Assembly: GCA_003512955.1 (NCBI GenBank)
Contig: DOTG01000028.1
Span: forward strand, 1-64,000
Direction: 5' to 3'
Length of the DNA: 64,000 nucleotides
Origin: Marinilabiliales bacterium
GTDB taxonomy: Bacteria; Bacteroidota; Bacteroidia; Bacteroidales; SZUA-534
A program made the position numbers and the translations under genes. This document shows, piece by piece, positions 44,842 through 52,952 of the stretch; the stretch's first letter is position 1, and each line of letters begins with the position of its first letter. The notes beneath the pieces were generated by a model that was given only the letters and a program-made list of their open reading frames with translations, was not told where the DNA came from and did no database searches.

Positions 44842-46806
44842 ATGACATATACTAACGATTCCCATAGCTTTTTGTTGGAACAATTTGCCGATATCAAAAT
44901 CATGCGTTACCTAGTTTCTGGCTTCGAATCGCTTTTATTAAAACAAAAAGAGCTCGTTTATTATTTGAGCCAGGCTGCCCTGTGTGGGCGCGATATTATT
45001 TTCGACCAGTTTTATGAGCACAACCTTTTGATCCGGCGTACCAATGAAGCCCTATTAGAATCCTTTACCGGAGATAGGCAAACTACAGATTTTGAACAAT
45101 TTGTAGTTTATACCAAAAGGGTTTGGTTCAGCAATGGCATCCATCACCATTACAGTACCGATAAATTTATGCCTGAATGCAGCCCCGGTTATTTTGAGGA
45201 ATTGATTCAACAATCGGGTACCGATTTATTACCTTTACAAACGGGTGAAACAATAATTAATTTTACCGAACGCATCATCCCAATAATATTTGATAGAGCT
45301 ATTGCTCCCAAACGCACTGTTCTCGATAGCTCAAAGGACCTGGTAAAAGAATCGGCTACCAATTTTTATAAAAATGTATCTCAACAGGAAGCAGAAGATT
45401 ATATAAAAAGCATTATTCAACCTGATGCTGAAAAACCTTTATCAGTAGGACTTAACAGCCGGTTGATAAAAGAAAACGGTAAAATTAAAGAACAGGTGTA
45501 TCATGCCCAAGGCCTTTACGGAAAAGCTATTCAACAAATTATCTTTTGGTTGGAGAAAGCACGGAACGTAGCTGAGAACAAGCAACAGGAAAAAACCATT
45601 GAACTGCTTATAAAATATTACAAAACCGGCGATTTACAAGTTTGGGACGATTATAACATTGCCTGGGTGAACGATACCCAATCGAAAATTGATTTTGTCA
45701 ATGGATTTATCGAGGTTTATGGCGACCCTTTGGGGATAAAAGCCACCTGGGAAAGTGTGGTTAATTTTAAAGATGAAGAGGCAACCAAACGCACCCAAAT
45801 AATCAGCAAAAATGCACAATGGTTCGAGGATCAGGCTCCTACTGATAAACGGTTTAAAAAAAACCAGGTCAAGGGAGTTTCAGCTAAAGTAATTACAGTT
45901 GCCCAACTGGGTGGCGACTGTTACCCGGCAACTCCTATTGGCATTAACTTACCCAATGCCGATTGGATCCGAAAAGTTCACGGATCCAAATCGGTTACCA
46001 TGGAAAACATAACCTATGCTTACGACAAAGCTGCTGAGGGCAATGGTTTTTTGGAAGAATTTTGCTGTTCGGACGAAGAAGTATCACTAGCTAAAAAGCT
46101 TGGACCAATGGCCAGTAACCTGCATACCGATTTGCATGAATGTTTGGGACATGGTTCAGGCCAATTGTTGCCGGGCACCAGCCCCGAAGCATTAAAAAAT
46201 TACCATTCTGCCTTGGAAGAATCAAGGGCCGATTTATTCGCCCTCTATTTTATCAGCGACAAAAAGATGGAAGAACTGGGGTTAATTGACACACCCGAAG
46301 TTTGGAAAACCGAATACAACGCCTATTTACGAAATGGATTATTGACACAATTGACCCGGATTGAACCCGGTAAAAACCTGGAACAGGCACACATGCGTAA
46401 CCGCCAACTCATTTCACGTTGGTGCCTGGAAAAAGGAAAACCCGACAAAGTTGTTGAACTAATGAAAAAAGAGGGGAGAACTTTTGTGGTGATTAATGAT
46501 TATCAAAAACTCAGGGAACTGTTTGGCAGGTTATTATCTGAAATACAGCGCATCAAATCGGAAGGTGATTTTGGGGCCGGCAAACAATTGGTCGAAACTT
46601 ACGGAGTTCAGGTTGATGCCGAATTGCATCATGAAATTTTAGAGCGCTTTAAAAAGCTGAAAATTGCTCCCTATGGTGGGTTTGTAAATCCGGTTTTTAC
46701 CCCTGCTTACCACGGCAAAACCTTGGTTGATGTGGAAGTTTCCTATAACGAAGATTACACCCAACAGATGATGCGGTATTCCAAAGAGTATTCGTTTTTG
46801 GATTAG
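44842..46806 (+). CDS. dipeptidyl-peptidase III-like zinc peptidase (family M49)
   Basis: The 654 residues carry the M49 zinc signature HECLGH (432-437, the HExxGH form unique to DPP III) and the second zinc-ligand motif EESRAD (459-464). DPP III releases dipeptides from the N-termini of short peptides in the cytosol; no signal peptide is visible here, which fits. The N-terminal 220 residues are more divergent and helical. It stands alone between mntP and the reductase gene. Some relatives have other zinc-dependent hydrolase roles, so the exact substrate is open. Confidence 0.85.
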   Translation: MTYTNDSHSFLLEQFADIKIMRYLVSGFESLLLKQKELVYYLSQAALCGRDIIFDQFYEHNLLIRRTNEALLESFTGDRQTTDFEQFVVYTKRVWFSNGIHHHYSTDKFMPECSPGYFEELIQQSGTDLLPLQTGETIINFTERIIPIIFDRAIAPKRTVLDSSKDLVKESATNFYKNVSQQEAEDYIKSIIQPDAEKPLSVGLNSRLIKENGKIKEQVYHAQGLYGKAIQQIIFWLEKARNVAENKQQEKTIELLIKYYKTGDLQVWDDYNIAWVNDTQSKIDFVNGFIEVYGDPLGIKATWESVVNFKDEEATKRTQIISKNAQWFEDQAPTDKRFKKNQVKGVSAKVITVAQLGGDCYPATPIGINLPNADWIRKVHGSKSVTMENITYAYDKAAEGNGFLEEFCCSDEEVSLAKKLGPMASNLHTDLHECLGHGSGQLLPGTSPEALKNYHSALEESRADLFALYFISDKKMEELGLIDTPEVWKTEYNAYLRNGLLTQLTRIEPGKNLEQAHMRNRQLISRWCLEKGKPDKVVELMKKEGRTFVVINDYQKLRELFGRLLSEIQRIKSEGDFGAGKQLVETYGVQVDAELHHEILERFKKLKIAPYGGFVNPVFTPAYHGKTLVDVEVSYNEDYTQQMMRYSKEYSFLD

Positions 46807-46947
46807 TCTCTTTTTTGCCAGTTTCCAAATTTACAATAACATGTTTATCCTATCCGTAAAAGCATCAATTGAAGGCAAAAATGAATCAATAATTTTGTAT
46901 TTCGTTTAAATCAGACCTTTTTATCTGAATATATGAAGTAGAATTGC

Positions 46948-46955
46948 TATTTTTG
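46948..46955 (+). promoter_or_regulatory. -7 box (TATTTTTG) for the reductase gene
   Basis: Exact TAnnTTTG match, 19 bp upstream of the ATG at 46975. Confidence 0.5.
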
Positions 46956-46974
46956 CGCCAAATTATCGTAAAAC

Positions 46975-47637
46975 ATGAGCGAAACATATCATCACAGCTT
47001 TCACAAAATTTTAAATGTTAGGCATTTAACTGAAAATACATTTATTGTTCAATTGGAGCGCAACGGTTTAAATTTTATTCCCGGACAGCATCTGGTTGTT
47101 GGTAAAAAAGGAGACAAAGAATTCCGTCAATATTCCATTTACAGTGGGTTAAACGAACCTTACTTCGAAATTCTGGTCCGTGAAGTGGCCAAAGGTTCGG
47201 TTACTCCTAAACTTAAAAAATTGGTTCCTGGCGACGAACTCGAAATCAACGGCCCCATGGGATATTTCACTTTGAGTGAACAACGTCGGCAATCGCATCC
47301 CATCGTGATGATTGCTACAGGTACAGGTATTGCCCCGTTTCACAGCTGGGTTTCGTCGTTTCGTGACATGAATTACCAAATGATCCATGGCGTTCGTAAG
47401 TCGGAAGAAGCTTACGGCAATGGGGCCTTCAGAAAAGACCGGTTCAGGCTTTGTACTTCGCAAGAAATAAATGGACATTTCCATGGAAGGGTTACAGAAT
47501 ATCTGAAAAAAGCCTATTTTTCGCCCGATTCTTTGTTCTATTTGTGTGGCAACAGCGAGATGATATTTGATGCCATGGAAATTCTGAAAACAAAAGGAAT
47601 GAACACCAATAATATGTTTGCAGAGGTGTATTTTTAG
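46975..47637 (+). CDS. ferredoxin-NADP+ reductase-like flavoprotein
   Basis: The 220 residues form the two-domain FNR module. An FAD domain (1-105) has RQYSIYSG, the RxYS flavin motif, and a following VAKGSVTPKL segment. The NAD(P) domain (about 110-220) has MIATGTGIAPFHSW and a terminal YLCGNSEMIFDAMEIL that ends, as in bacterial FNRs, near an aromatic residue (VYF). The compact size suggests a soluble ferredoxin or flavodoxin reductase. It may be cotranscribed with the miaB-type gene 44 bp downstream. Confidence 0.85.
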   Translation: MSETYHHSFHKILNVRHLTENTFIVQLERNGLNFIPGQHLVVGKKGDKEFRQYSIYSGLNEPYFEILVREVAKGSVTPKLKKLVPGDELEINGPMGYFTLSEQRRQSHPIVMIATGTGIAPFHSWVSSFRDMNYQMIHGVRKSEEAYGNGAFRKDRFRLCTSQEINGHFHGRVTEYLKKAYFSPDSLFYLCGNSEMIFDAMEILKTKGMNTNNMFAEVYF

Positions 47638-47681
47638 ATATTAGATTTTATACTTGAAATTTTAAACTTTTACCTTTTTAA

Positions 47682-49115
47682 ATGAAATATTACTTAATGG
47701 TTTTAGGTTGTCAAATGAACCTATCGGACAGTGAACGGGTAAAATCGGTTATCGAGGCTATGGGGTTTACACCTACCGAAAATGAAGCCGAAGCCTCTTT
47801 GTTGGGGGTACTTTCCTGTTCGGTCCGCCAGAAACCCATTGATAAGGTTTATAACAAAATATATGTATGGAACCGACAAAAAAACCATAGGAATATTATC
47901 ACCTTTGTTTCCGGGTGTGTATTGCCCAATGACCGGGAAAAGTTTCTGAAACTGTTCGATTTTGTTTTTCCGATGAGCGAATTGAACGATTTCCCAAACA
48001 TGCTCAAAAACTATGGGATTGTCACGCCCCTATCGTTGAATCATTCCAATTCTCAACTTCTAGAAGGCGGGAACAAAATGATTTTTCCGTTACCATCAAC
48101 AACCGGGGAAACACCATTTAAACCCATAAAAAAATTAAATCAAAACCCAGATAAACCGATTCTTCCTGTCAATCAGGATATTTTTGGGCTCTGGAATGTA
48201 AAACCAAGTTACCAATCGTCGTTTGAAGCTTTTGTCCCCATCCAAAACGGGTGCGATAAGTTTTGTTCGTTTTGCGCGGTCCCTTACACACGTGGCCGCG
48301 AAATTTCACGGCCGTCAACAGATATTCTTGACGAAATTAAATCCTTGATGGCGGAGGGATACAAAACCATCACCCTGCTGGGGCAAAATGTCAATTCCTA
48401 CGGCTTGGATCGTGAGGGTGAGCTTTCGTTTGCCCAATTGCTCCAACAAATCGGTGAATTGGGCAACCAACTTCAAAATCCTTGCTGGGTTTACTTTACC
48501 TCGCCCCACCCACGCGACATGAGCCGCGATGTGATAGAGACCATTGCCACCTATCAGGTATTGGCCAAGCAGATTCATCTGCCTTTGCAAAGTGGCGACG
48601 ATCAGGTTTTAATTAAAATGAACCGGAAACACAACCTCGACAGGTACCGTGAAAGCGTGGGACAAATCAGGGAGTTGATTCCTCAGGCTACACTTTTTAC
48701 AGATATTATCGTTGGTTTTACGGGAGAAACCGAGGAACAATTTCAAAATACCCTCAAAAGCTTTGAGGAATTCCAATTCAATATGGCTTATATTGCCATG
48801 TATTCGCCACGTCCCGGTGCCCAAAGTTACCGGTGGGATGATGACATTCCCCCGGCAACGAAAAAAGACCGGTTGCATAATTTATCGGAAACGCTTGAAA
48901 CCATTTCATTTAACTATAATCAAAAATTAATCGGTAGTCAAGTGAAGGTCTTAGTGAAAGATAAAGAACGGAAAACCGGATTTTTATCGGGTTATACCGA
49001 AGGAAAAATAGTTACCCGTATCAAATCAAAAGATGTATCGCTTATCGGAAAATTTGTTGTTTTACAGGTAACTGAAGCCAGCGGATTTTCAATTGCAGGT
49101 GAATTAGTATTATAA
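47682..49115 (+). CDS. miaB: MiaB-type radical SAM tRNA methylthiotransferase
   Basis: MiaB converts i6A37 of tRNA to ms2i6A37 using two [4Fe-4S] clusters. Seen: N-terminal cluster Cys C10 (LGCQMN), C46 (LSCSVR) and C79 (SGCVLP), the radical-SAM triad C191/C195/C198 (CDKFCSFC), and a C-terminal TRAM domain (about 405-475). Two features deviate from standard MiaB: LSCSVR replaces the usual NTC(A/S)VR, and about 35 extra residues lie between the N-terminal domain and the radical-SAM motif. The clade assignment is therefore less sure than the family. Confidence 0.75.
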   Translation: MKYYLMVLGCQMNLSDSERVKSVIEAMGFTPTENEAEASLLGVLSCSVRQKPIDKVYNKIYVWNRQKNHRNIITFVSGCVLPNDREKFLKLFDFVFPMSELNDFPNMLKNYGIVTPLSLNHSNSQLLEGGNKMIFPLPSTTGETPFKPIKKLNQNPDKPILPVNQDIFGLWNVKPSYQSSFEAFVPIQNGCDKFCSFCAVPYTRGREISRPSTDILDEIKSLMAEGYKTITLLGQNVNSYGLDREGELSFAQLLQQIGELGNQLQNPCWVYFTSPHPRDMSRDVIETIATYQVLAKQIHLPLQSGDDQVLIKMNRKHNLDRYRESVGQIRELIPQATLFTDIIVGFTGETEEQFQNTLKSFEEFQFNMAYIAMYSPRPGAQSYRWDDDIPPATKKDRLHNLSETLETISFNYNQKLIGSQVKVLVKDKERKTGFLSGYTEGKIVTRIKSKDVSLIGKFVVLQVTEASGFSIAGELVL

Positions 49116-49134
49116 TTCATTAATAAATTCAACT

Positions 49135-49178
49135 TTAAAAGAATAAATTTATTCTTTTAAGATATAAATATCTTAAAA
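49135..49178. repeat. two overlapping perfect palindromes between miaB and mtaB
   Basis: The first has arms TTAAAAGAATAAA (49135-49147) and TTTATTCTTTTAA (49148-49160) with no spacer. The second has arms TTTTAAGATAT (49155-49165) and ATATCTTAAAA (49168-49178) with a 2-bp spacer. They share 49155-49160, so as RNA hairpins or cruciforms they exclude each other. They precede the mtaB -7 box by 25 bp. Confidence 0.6.
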
Positions 49179-49202
49179 TATAAAAAAATAACGTTTCTAA
49201 TT

Positions 49203-49210
49203 TAATTTTG
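49203..49210 (+). promoter_or_regulatory. -7 box (TAATTTTG) for mtaB and the downstream cluster
   Basis: Exact TAnnTTTG match, 28 bp upstream of the mtaB ATG. The next matching box on this strand is at 58427, so this may drive mtaB through the GYDIA kinase gene. Confidence 0.5.
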
Positions 49211-49238
49211 AATCGTAGAAAAATACCAAAACCAAAAA

Positions 49239-50582
49239 ATGAAAGTATCATTCAAAACATTAGGCTGCCGGCTCAACCAACACGAAACCGATGCGTTGGT
49301 GTCTGCTTTTGACAGGGCGGGTTACCAAATCGTCGATTTTAAAGAACAAGCCGATATTACTGTTATCAATACCTGCACTGTTACCGGACAAAGCGATCAC
49401 AAATCGCGGAATACCATTCATCAGGCCATAAGCACCAATCCAAAAGCAAAAATAATAGTAACCGGCTGTATGGTCGGGCAATATAAAGAGGAACTTGAAA
49501 AAATTCCTGGAGTGACCCTTGTGGTGGATAATAAGAATAAAAATGCTATTCTTGAAATCCTTGAAAAAAAACAAACAGATGTTTCAGAGGTCAAAATTCC
49601 TTCGGGAGTTTTTAACTATCAACCGGTTCAGAAAAGTTTTCACACCCGGGCTGCTATAAAAATTCAGGATGGATGCGACAACTTTTGTACCTTCTGCATC
49701 ATTCCACAAGTTCGTGGCAGGGCCGTCAGCCGTCCTGTAGATGAGGTCATTGAAAATATTAAGAAAACCATCGGACATGGGTTTAAGGAGGTGGTGCTTA
49801 CCGGTGTGAATATTGGCCGTTATTATTCCAACGGCACCCGCTTTACCCAATTGCTCGAAAAAGTGCTTGAAATACCCGGCGATTTCCGGGTACGGATATC
49901 TTCGCTGGAACCTGATGGTTTTGGTAAAGACTTTATCGCGTTGTTTCGGCATCCGAAACTGACTCCCCACTTGCACCTTTGTTTACAATCGGGTTCCGAC
50001 CCCGTTTTATTAAAGATGCGACGGATGTATAGCACCCAGAATTATTTGGAACTGATTGATCAAATAAAGAATTCCTATCCCGATTTTAATTTGACTACCG
50101 ATATTATTGTGGGTTTTCCGGGTGAAACAGACGCACACTTTAAAGAAACCCTAAATATTGTTAAACAAATCGGGTTTAGCCATGTTCATACTTTTAAATA
50201 TTCAGTGCGGACGGGTACTTATGCCGAACGGATGCCGAATCAAGTAGATGAGCTGATAAAGACCCAACGGAGCGAAAAACTCCGGATACTTTCTGAAAAT
50301 AACAAAATGGAGTATTATCAACAATTTATCGGTAGCACGGAAAAGGTTTTGGTGGAAAAACCCATCAGCGGAAACTGGTATTTTGGTTATGGAGAACATT
50401 ACATTCCCATTATTTTTCAACATTTTCAGAATTTAAAAAACCAATGGGTTGATGTGAAACTTACCAGAATTATTGGGGGAAAACGAATTTTAATGGAAGG
50501 CGAATCTGTTTTACCTTCGGTATTAAATCAGCAAACGATAAAAATTACGGATGAACCAAAATTGCATCATATCGGCTATTAA
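49239..50582 (+). CDS. mtaB: threonylcarbamoyladenosine tRNA methylthiotransferase
   Basis: MtaB turns t6A37 of ANN-decoding tRNAs into ms2t6A37. The 447 residues show C10 (LGCRLN), C46 (NTCTVTG) and C77 (TGCMVG) for the auxiliary cluster, C146/C150/C153 (CDNFCTFC) for the radical-SAM cluster, and a C-terminal TRAM-like region. LGCRLNQHE and NTCTVT are the hallmarks separating MtaB from MiaB and RimO. Its 3' end overlaps the mccB start by 32 bp, which ties its translation to the leucine/mevalonate cluster. Confidence 0.88.
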   Translation: MKVSFKTLGCRLNQHETDALVSAFDRAGYQIVDFKEQADITVINTCTVTGQSDHKSRNTIHQAISTNPKAKIIVTGCMVGQYKEELEKIPGVTLVVDNKNKNAILEILEKKQTDVSEVKIPSGVFNYQPVQKSFHTRAAIKIQDGCDNFCTFCIIPQVRGRAVSRPVDEVIENIKKTIGHGFKEVVLTGVNIGRYYSNGTRFTQLLEKVLEIPGDFRVRISSLEPDGFGKDFIALFRHPKLTPHLHLCLQSGSDPVLLKMRRMYSTQNYLELIDQIKNSYPDFNLTTDIIVGFPGETDAHFKETLNIVKQIGFSHVHTFKYSVRTGTYAERMPNQVDELIKTQRSEKLRILSENNKMEYYQQFIGSTEKVLVEKPISGNWYFGYGEHYIPIIFQHFQNLKNQWVDVKLTRIIGGKRILMEGESVLPSVLNQQTIKITDEPKLHHIGY

Positions 50583-52119
50583 CAAAGAATCGGCTGAGTA
50601 TTTGGAAAATTTTCAACAGAACCAACTACTTGGCAACGAATTTAAACAAAGCTTATCGAGTGTTATTTTTCATTCGAATAAACAAGCCATTGCCAAGCAT
50701 ACCGAGCGGGGAAAACTTTTAGTCCGGCAGCGGATTGATTTATTGGTTGATGAGGGAACCAGCTTTCTTGAATTATCATCATTAGCAGCCTTTGGTCAAT
50801 GGGATAATCAATTTCCGTCGGCAGGAATTGTTACCGGAATCGGTTTGGTAGAAGGGATTCAGTGCATGATTGTAGCGAATGATGCCACCGTAAAAGGGGG
50901 AACCTACATTAAGGAAACCATTAAAAAGCATGTAAGAGCTCAGGAAATGGCCATTCAGAACCAGCTTCCGTGTATATATTTGGTCGATTCGGGAGGTGTG
51001 TATCTGCCTGAGCAGGCCAACGTGTTTCCTGATCGGTTTGATTTTGGCCGGGTTTTCTACAACCAATCGAAGTTATCCGCCATGGGGCTTCCCCAAATAT
51101 CGATAGTTATGGGTTCATGTACTGCTGGTGGTGCCTATGTTCCAGCCATGAGCGACCAAACCATTATAGTGAAAAATCAGGGAACCATTTTTATTGGCGG
51201 ACCTCCCCTGGTAAAAGCGGCTACTGGTGAAGATGTTTCGGCCGAAGAGTTAGGCGGTGCATACGTGCACACCACCATCTCGGGAGTGGCTGATTATTTG
51301 GCCCAGGATGATGTGGATGCCATTAAGATTTGTCGCGATTTAATTGCCCAAAGCAATCAACGGAAAGCACCAAAAATCCAATCATTTAAGGAACCAAAGT
51401 ATGCTATTGAAGAACTTTTGGGCATTATCCCCATTACGGGCAAAAAGGTAGTCCATCCACATGAAATTATTGCACGGGTTGCCGATGGCAGCGAGTTTCA
51501 TGAATTTAAAAAAAGCTACGCCCCAAACCTTGTAACCGGATTTGTGCATATATGTGGCATTCAGGCAGGAATAATTGCTAACAACGGTTTTTTAACTGCT
51601 GAAGCAGCGCGAAAAGGAACACATTTTATTGAATTATGCGACCAACGGGGTATTCCACTTTTGTTTCTGCAAAATATTACCGGATTTATTGTGGGAAAAA
51701 CCTACGAACATCAGGGAATTGCACGCGATGGTGCCAAAATGATTCACGCGGTGACCAATACAGGTGTTCCTAAAATTACGTTGGTTACAGGCGGTTCATA
51801 CGGGGCAGGGAATTATGCCATGTCGGGAAGGGCATACGATCCGGAGTTTCTCTTTTTATGGCCAAATTCCAAAACGGCCGTAATGGGTGGAGAACAAGCT
51901 GCATCGGTGCTACAAACCATCAAAAACAAAGATCAACAGGAGGAACATCCGTTAATTAACCAGTTTCACGATGAAAGTACGGCCTATTATTCAACCTCCC
52001 GTCTTTGGGATGATGGAATTATTGATCCTTTAGAGACCAGAAAAATACTGGCCCAGGCACTTTCAATAGTTACGAACAAACCTATTAATAAAGGAGCATT
52101 TGGCGTTTATAGAATGTGA
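50551..52119 (+). CDS. methylcrotonyl-CoA carboxylase, carboxyltransferase (beta) subunit
   Basis: This 522-residue biotin-dependent carboxyltransferase has two crotonase-like halves. MCC-type landmarks are HTERGKLLVRQRID, PCIYLVDSGGVYLPEQ, MGSCTAGGAYVPAMSD, the loop of two Gly peptide nitrogens in IFIGGPPLV, HTTISGVADYLA, and LFLQNITGFIVG followed by GGSYGAGNYAMSGRAYDP and WPNSKTAVMGGEQAA. With the alpha subunit it carboxylates 3-methylcrotonyl-CoA to 3-methylglutaconyl-CoA. Geranyl-CoA or propionyl-CoA specificity is less likely, because the hydratase of leucine breakdown lies between the two subunit genes. The ATG at 50551 lies within mtaB. Confidence 0.85.
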   Translation: MNQNCIISAINKESAEYLENFQQNQLLGNEFKQSLSSVIFHSNKQAIAKHTERGKLLVRQRIDLLVDEGTSFLELSSLAAFGQWDNQFPSAGIVTGIGLVEGIQCMIVANDATVKGGTYIKETIKKHVRAQEMAIQNQLPCIYLVDSGGVYLPEQANVFPDRFDFGRVFYNQSKLSAMGLPQISIVMGSCTAGGAYVPAMSDQTIIVKNQGTIFIGGPPLVKAATGEDVSAEELGGAYVHTTISGVADYLAQDDVDAIKICRDLIAQSNQRKAPKIQSFKEPKYAIEELLGIIPITGKKVVHPHEIIARVADGSEFHEFKKSYAPNLVTGFVHICGIQAGIIANNGFLTAEAARKGTHFIELCDQRGIPLLFLQNITGFIVGKTYEHQGIARDGAKMIHAVTNTGVPKITLVTGGSYGAGNYAMSGRAYDPEFLFLWPNSKTAVMGGEQAASVLQTIKNKDQQEEHPLINQFHDESTAYYSTSRLWDDGIIDPLETRKILAQALSIVTNKPINKGAFGVYRM

Positions 52120-52173
52120 AAATGTACTCATTTTACTCATTTGCTCATTTGCTAATCAACTAATTGAAGAAAT

Positions 52174-52941
52174 ATGACAGACCTGATACAACTCGAAAAA
52201 AACAATAGCATTTTAACGGTGTGGTTGAACCGTCCCGAAAAGAAAAATGCGTTGAATGCAGAAATGATTTCCTCATTGATGCAGTTGACTCAAGAATTGC
52301 AAAATGATGAGAGCACCGATATTGTTATCCTAAAAGGAAAGGGAGACTGTTTTTGCGCAGGAGCCGATTTATCATGGTTTAAAGAGGCTGCCGGAATGCC
52401 CGAAAAAGAACGCGTTGAAACCCTGAAAGCACTTCCCATCTTTCTGAAAACCTGGAATCATCTACCCCAAACAACCATTACTGTGGGACATGGCTATTTG
52501 TATGGCGGGGCCTTGGGATTGCTTGCTGTAAGTGATTTTGTCATTCTCGATCAAAATAGCCATTTACGGCTCAGCGAAGTGTTATTGGGTTTAATTCCAG
52601 CCTCAATTTCACCTTACTTAATCAAGCGGATGGGATTTAAACGGAGTAAAGCGTTGATGTTGGGTGCTGAGTCCATCAATGCACAGCTGGCATTGGCATA
52701 CGGCTTGGTGGACAAAATCGGTCCGTCCGAAAAATTGCCTGAAATTGAAGAACGGTTGATTGCCAACATCCAAAAATCGGCCATGCAAACCCGAAGGATG
52801 CTGAAAAATTATCTGTTCCAAATTGTGAATAAAGAATTTAACGATGAGTTGGTCGAATTTTCTGCCAAAGCTCTTTCAAAGGCTATTGATACTGAAATTG
52901 CCAAAGAGTTTATAGGCACATTTACAGCCAACGAAAAATAG
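52174..52941 (+). CDS. enoyl-CoA hydratase/isomerase family, probable methylglutaconyl-CoA hydratase
   Basis: A 255-residue crotonase. The oxyanion-hole residues lie in KKNALNAEM and GDCFCAGADLSWFKEAA, and the GYLYGGALGLL loop follows. The ADLSWFKE segment after CAGADL is typical of methylglutaconyl-CoA hydratases (LiuC/AUH type), which add water to 3-methylglutaconyl-CoA to give HMG-CoA. Its position between the two carboxylase subunit genes supports that role. It starts 54 bp after mccB, across AT-rich degenerate repeat sequence, and ends 11 bp before the alpha-subunit gene. Confidence 0.8.
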   Translation: MTDLIQLEKNNSILTVWLNRPEKKNALNAEMISSLMQLTQELQNDESTDIVILKGKGDCFCAGADLSWFKEAAGMPEKERVETLKALPIFLKTWNHLPQTTITVGHGYLYGGALGLLAVSDFVILDQNSHLRLSEVLLGLIPASISPYLIKRMGFKRSKALMLGAESINAQLALAYGLVDKIGPSEKLPEIEERLIANIQKSAMQTRRMLKNYLFQIVNKEFNDELVEFSAKALSKAIDTEIAKEFIGTFTANEK

Positions 52942-52952
52942 AAAACCCGTAC

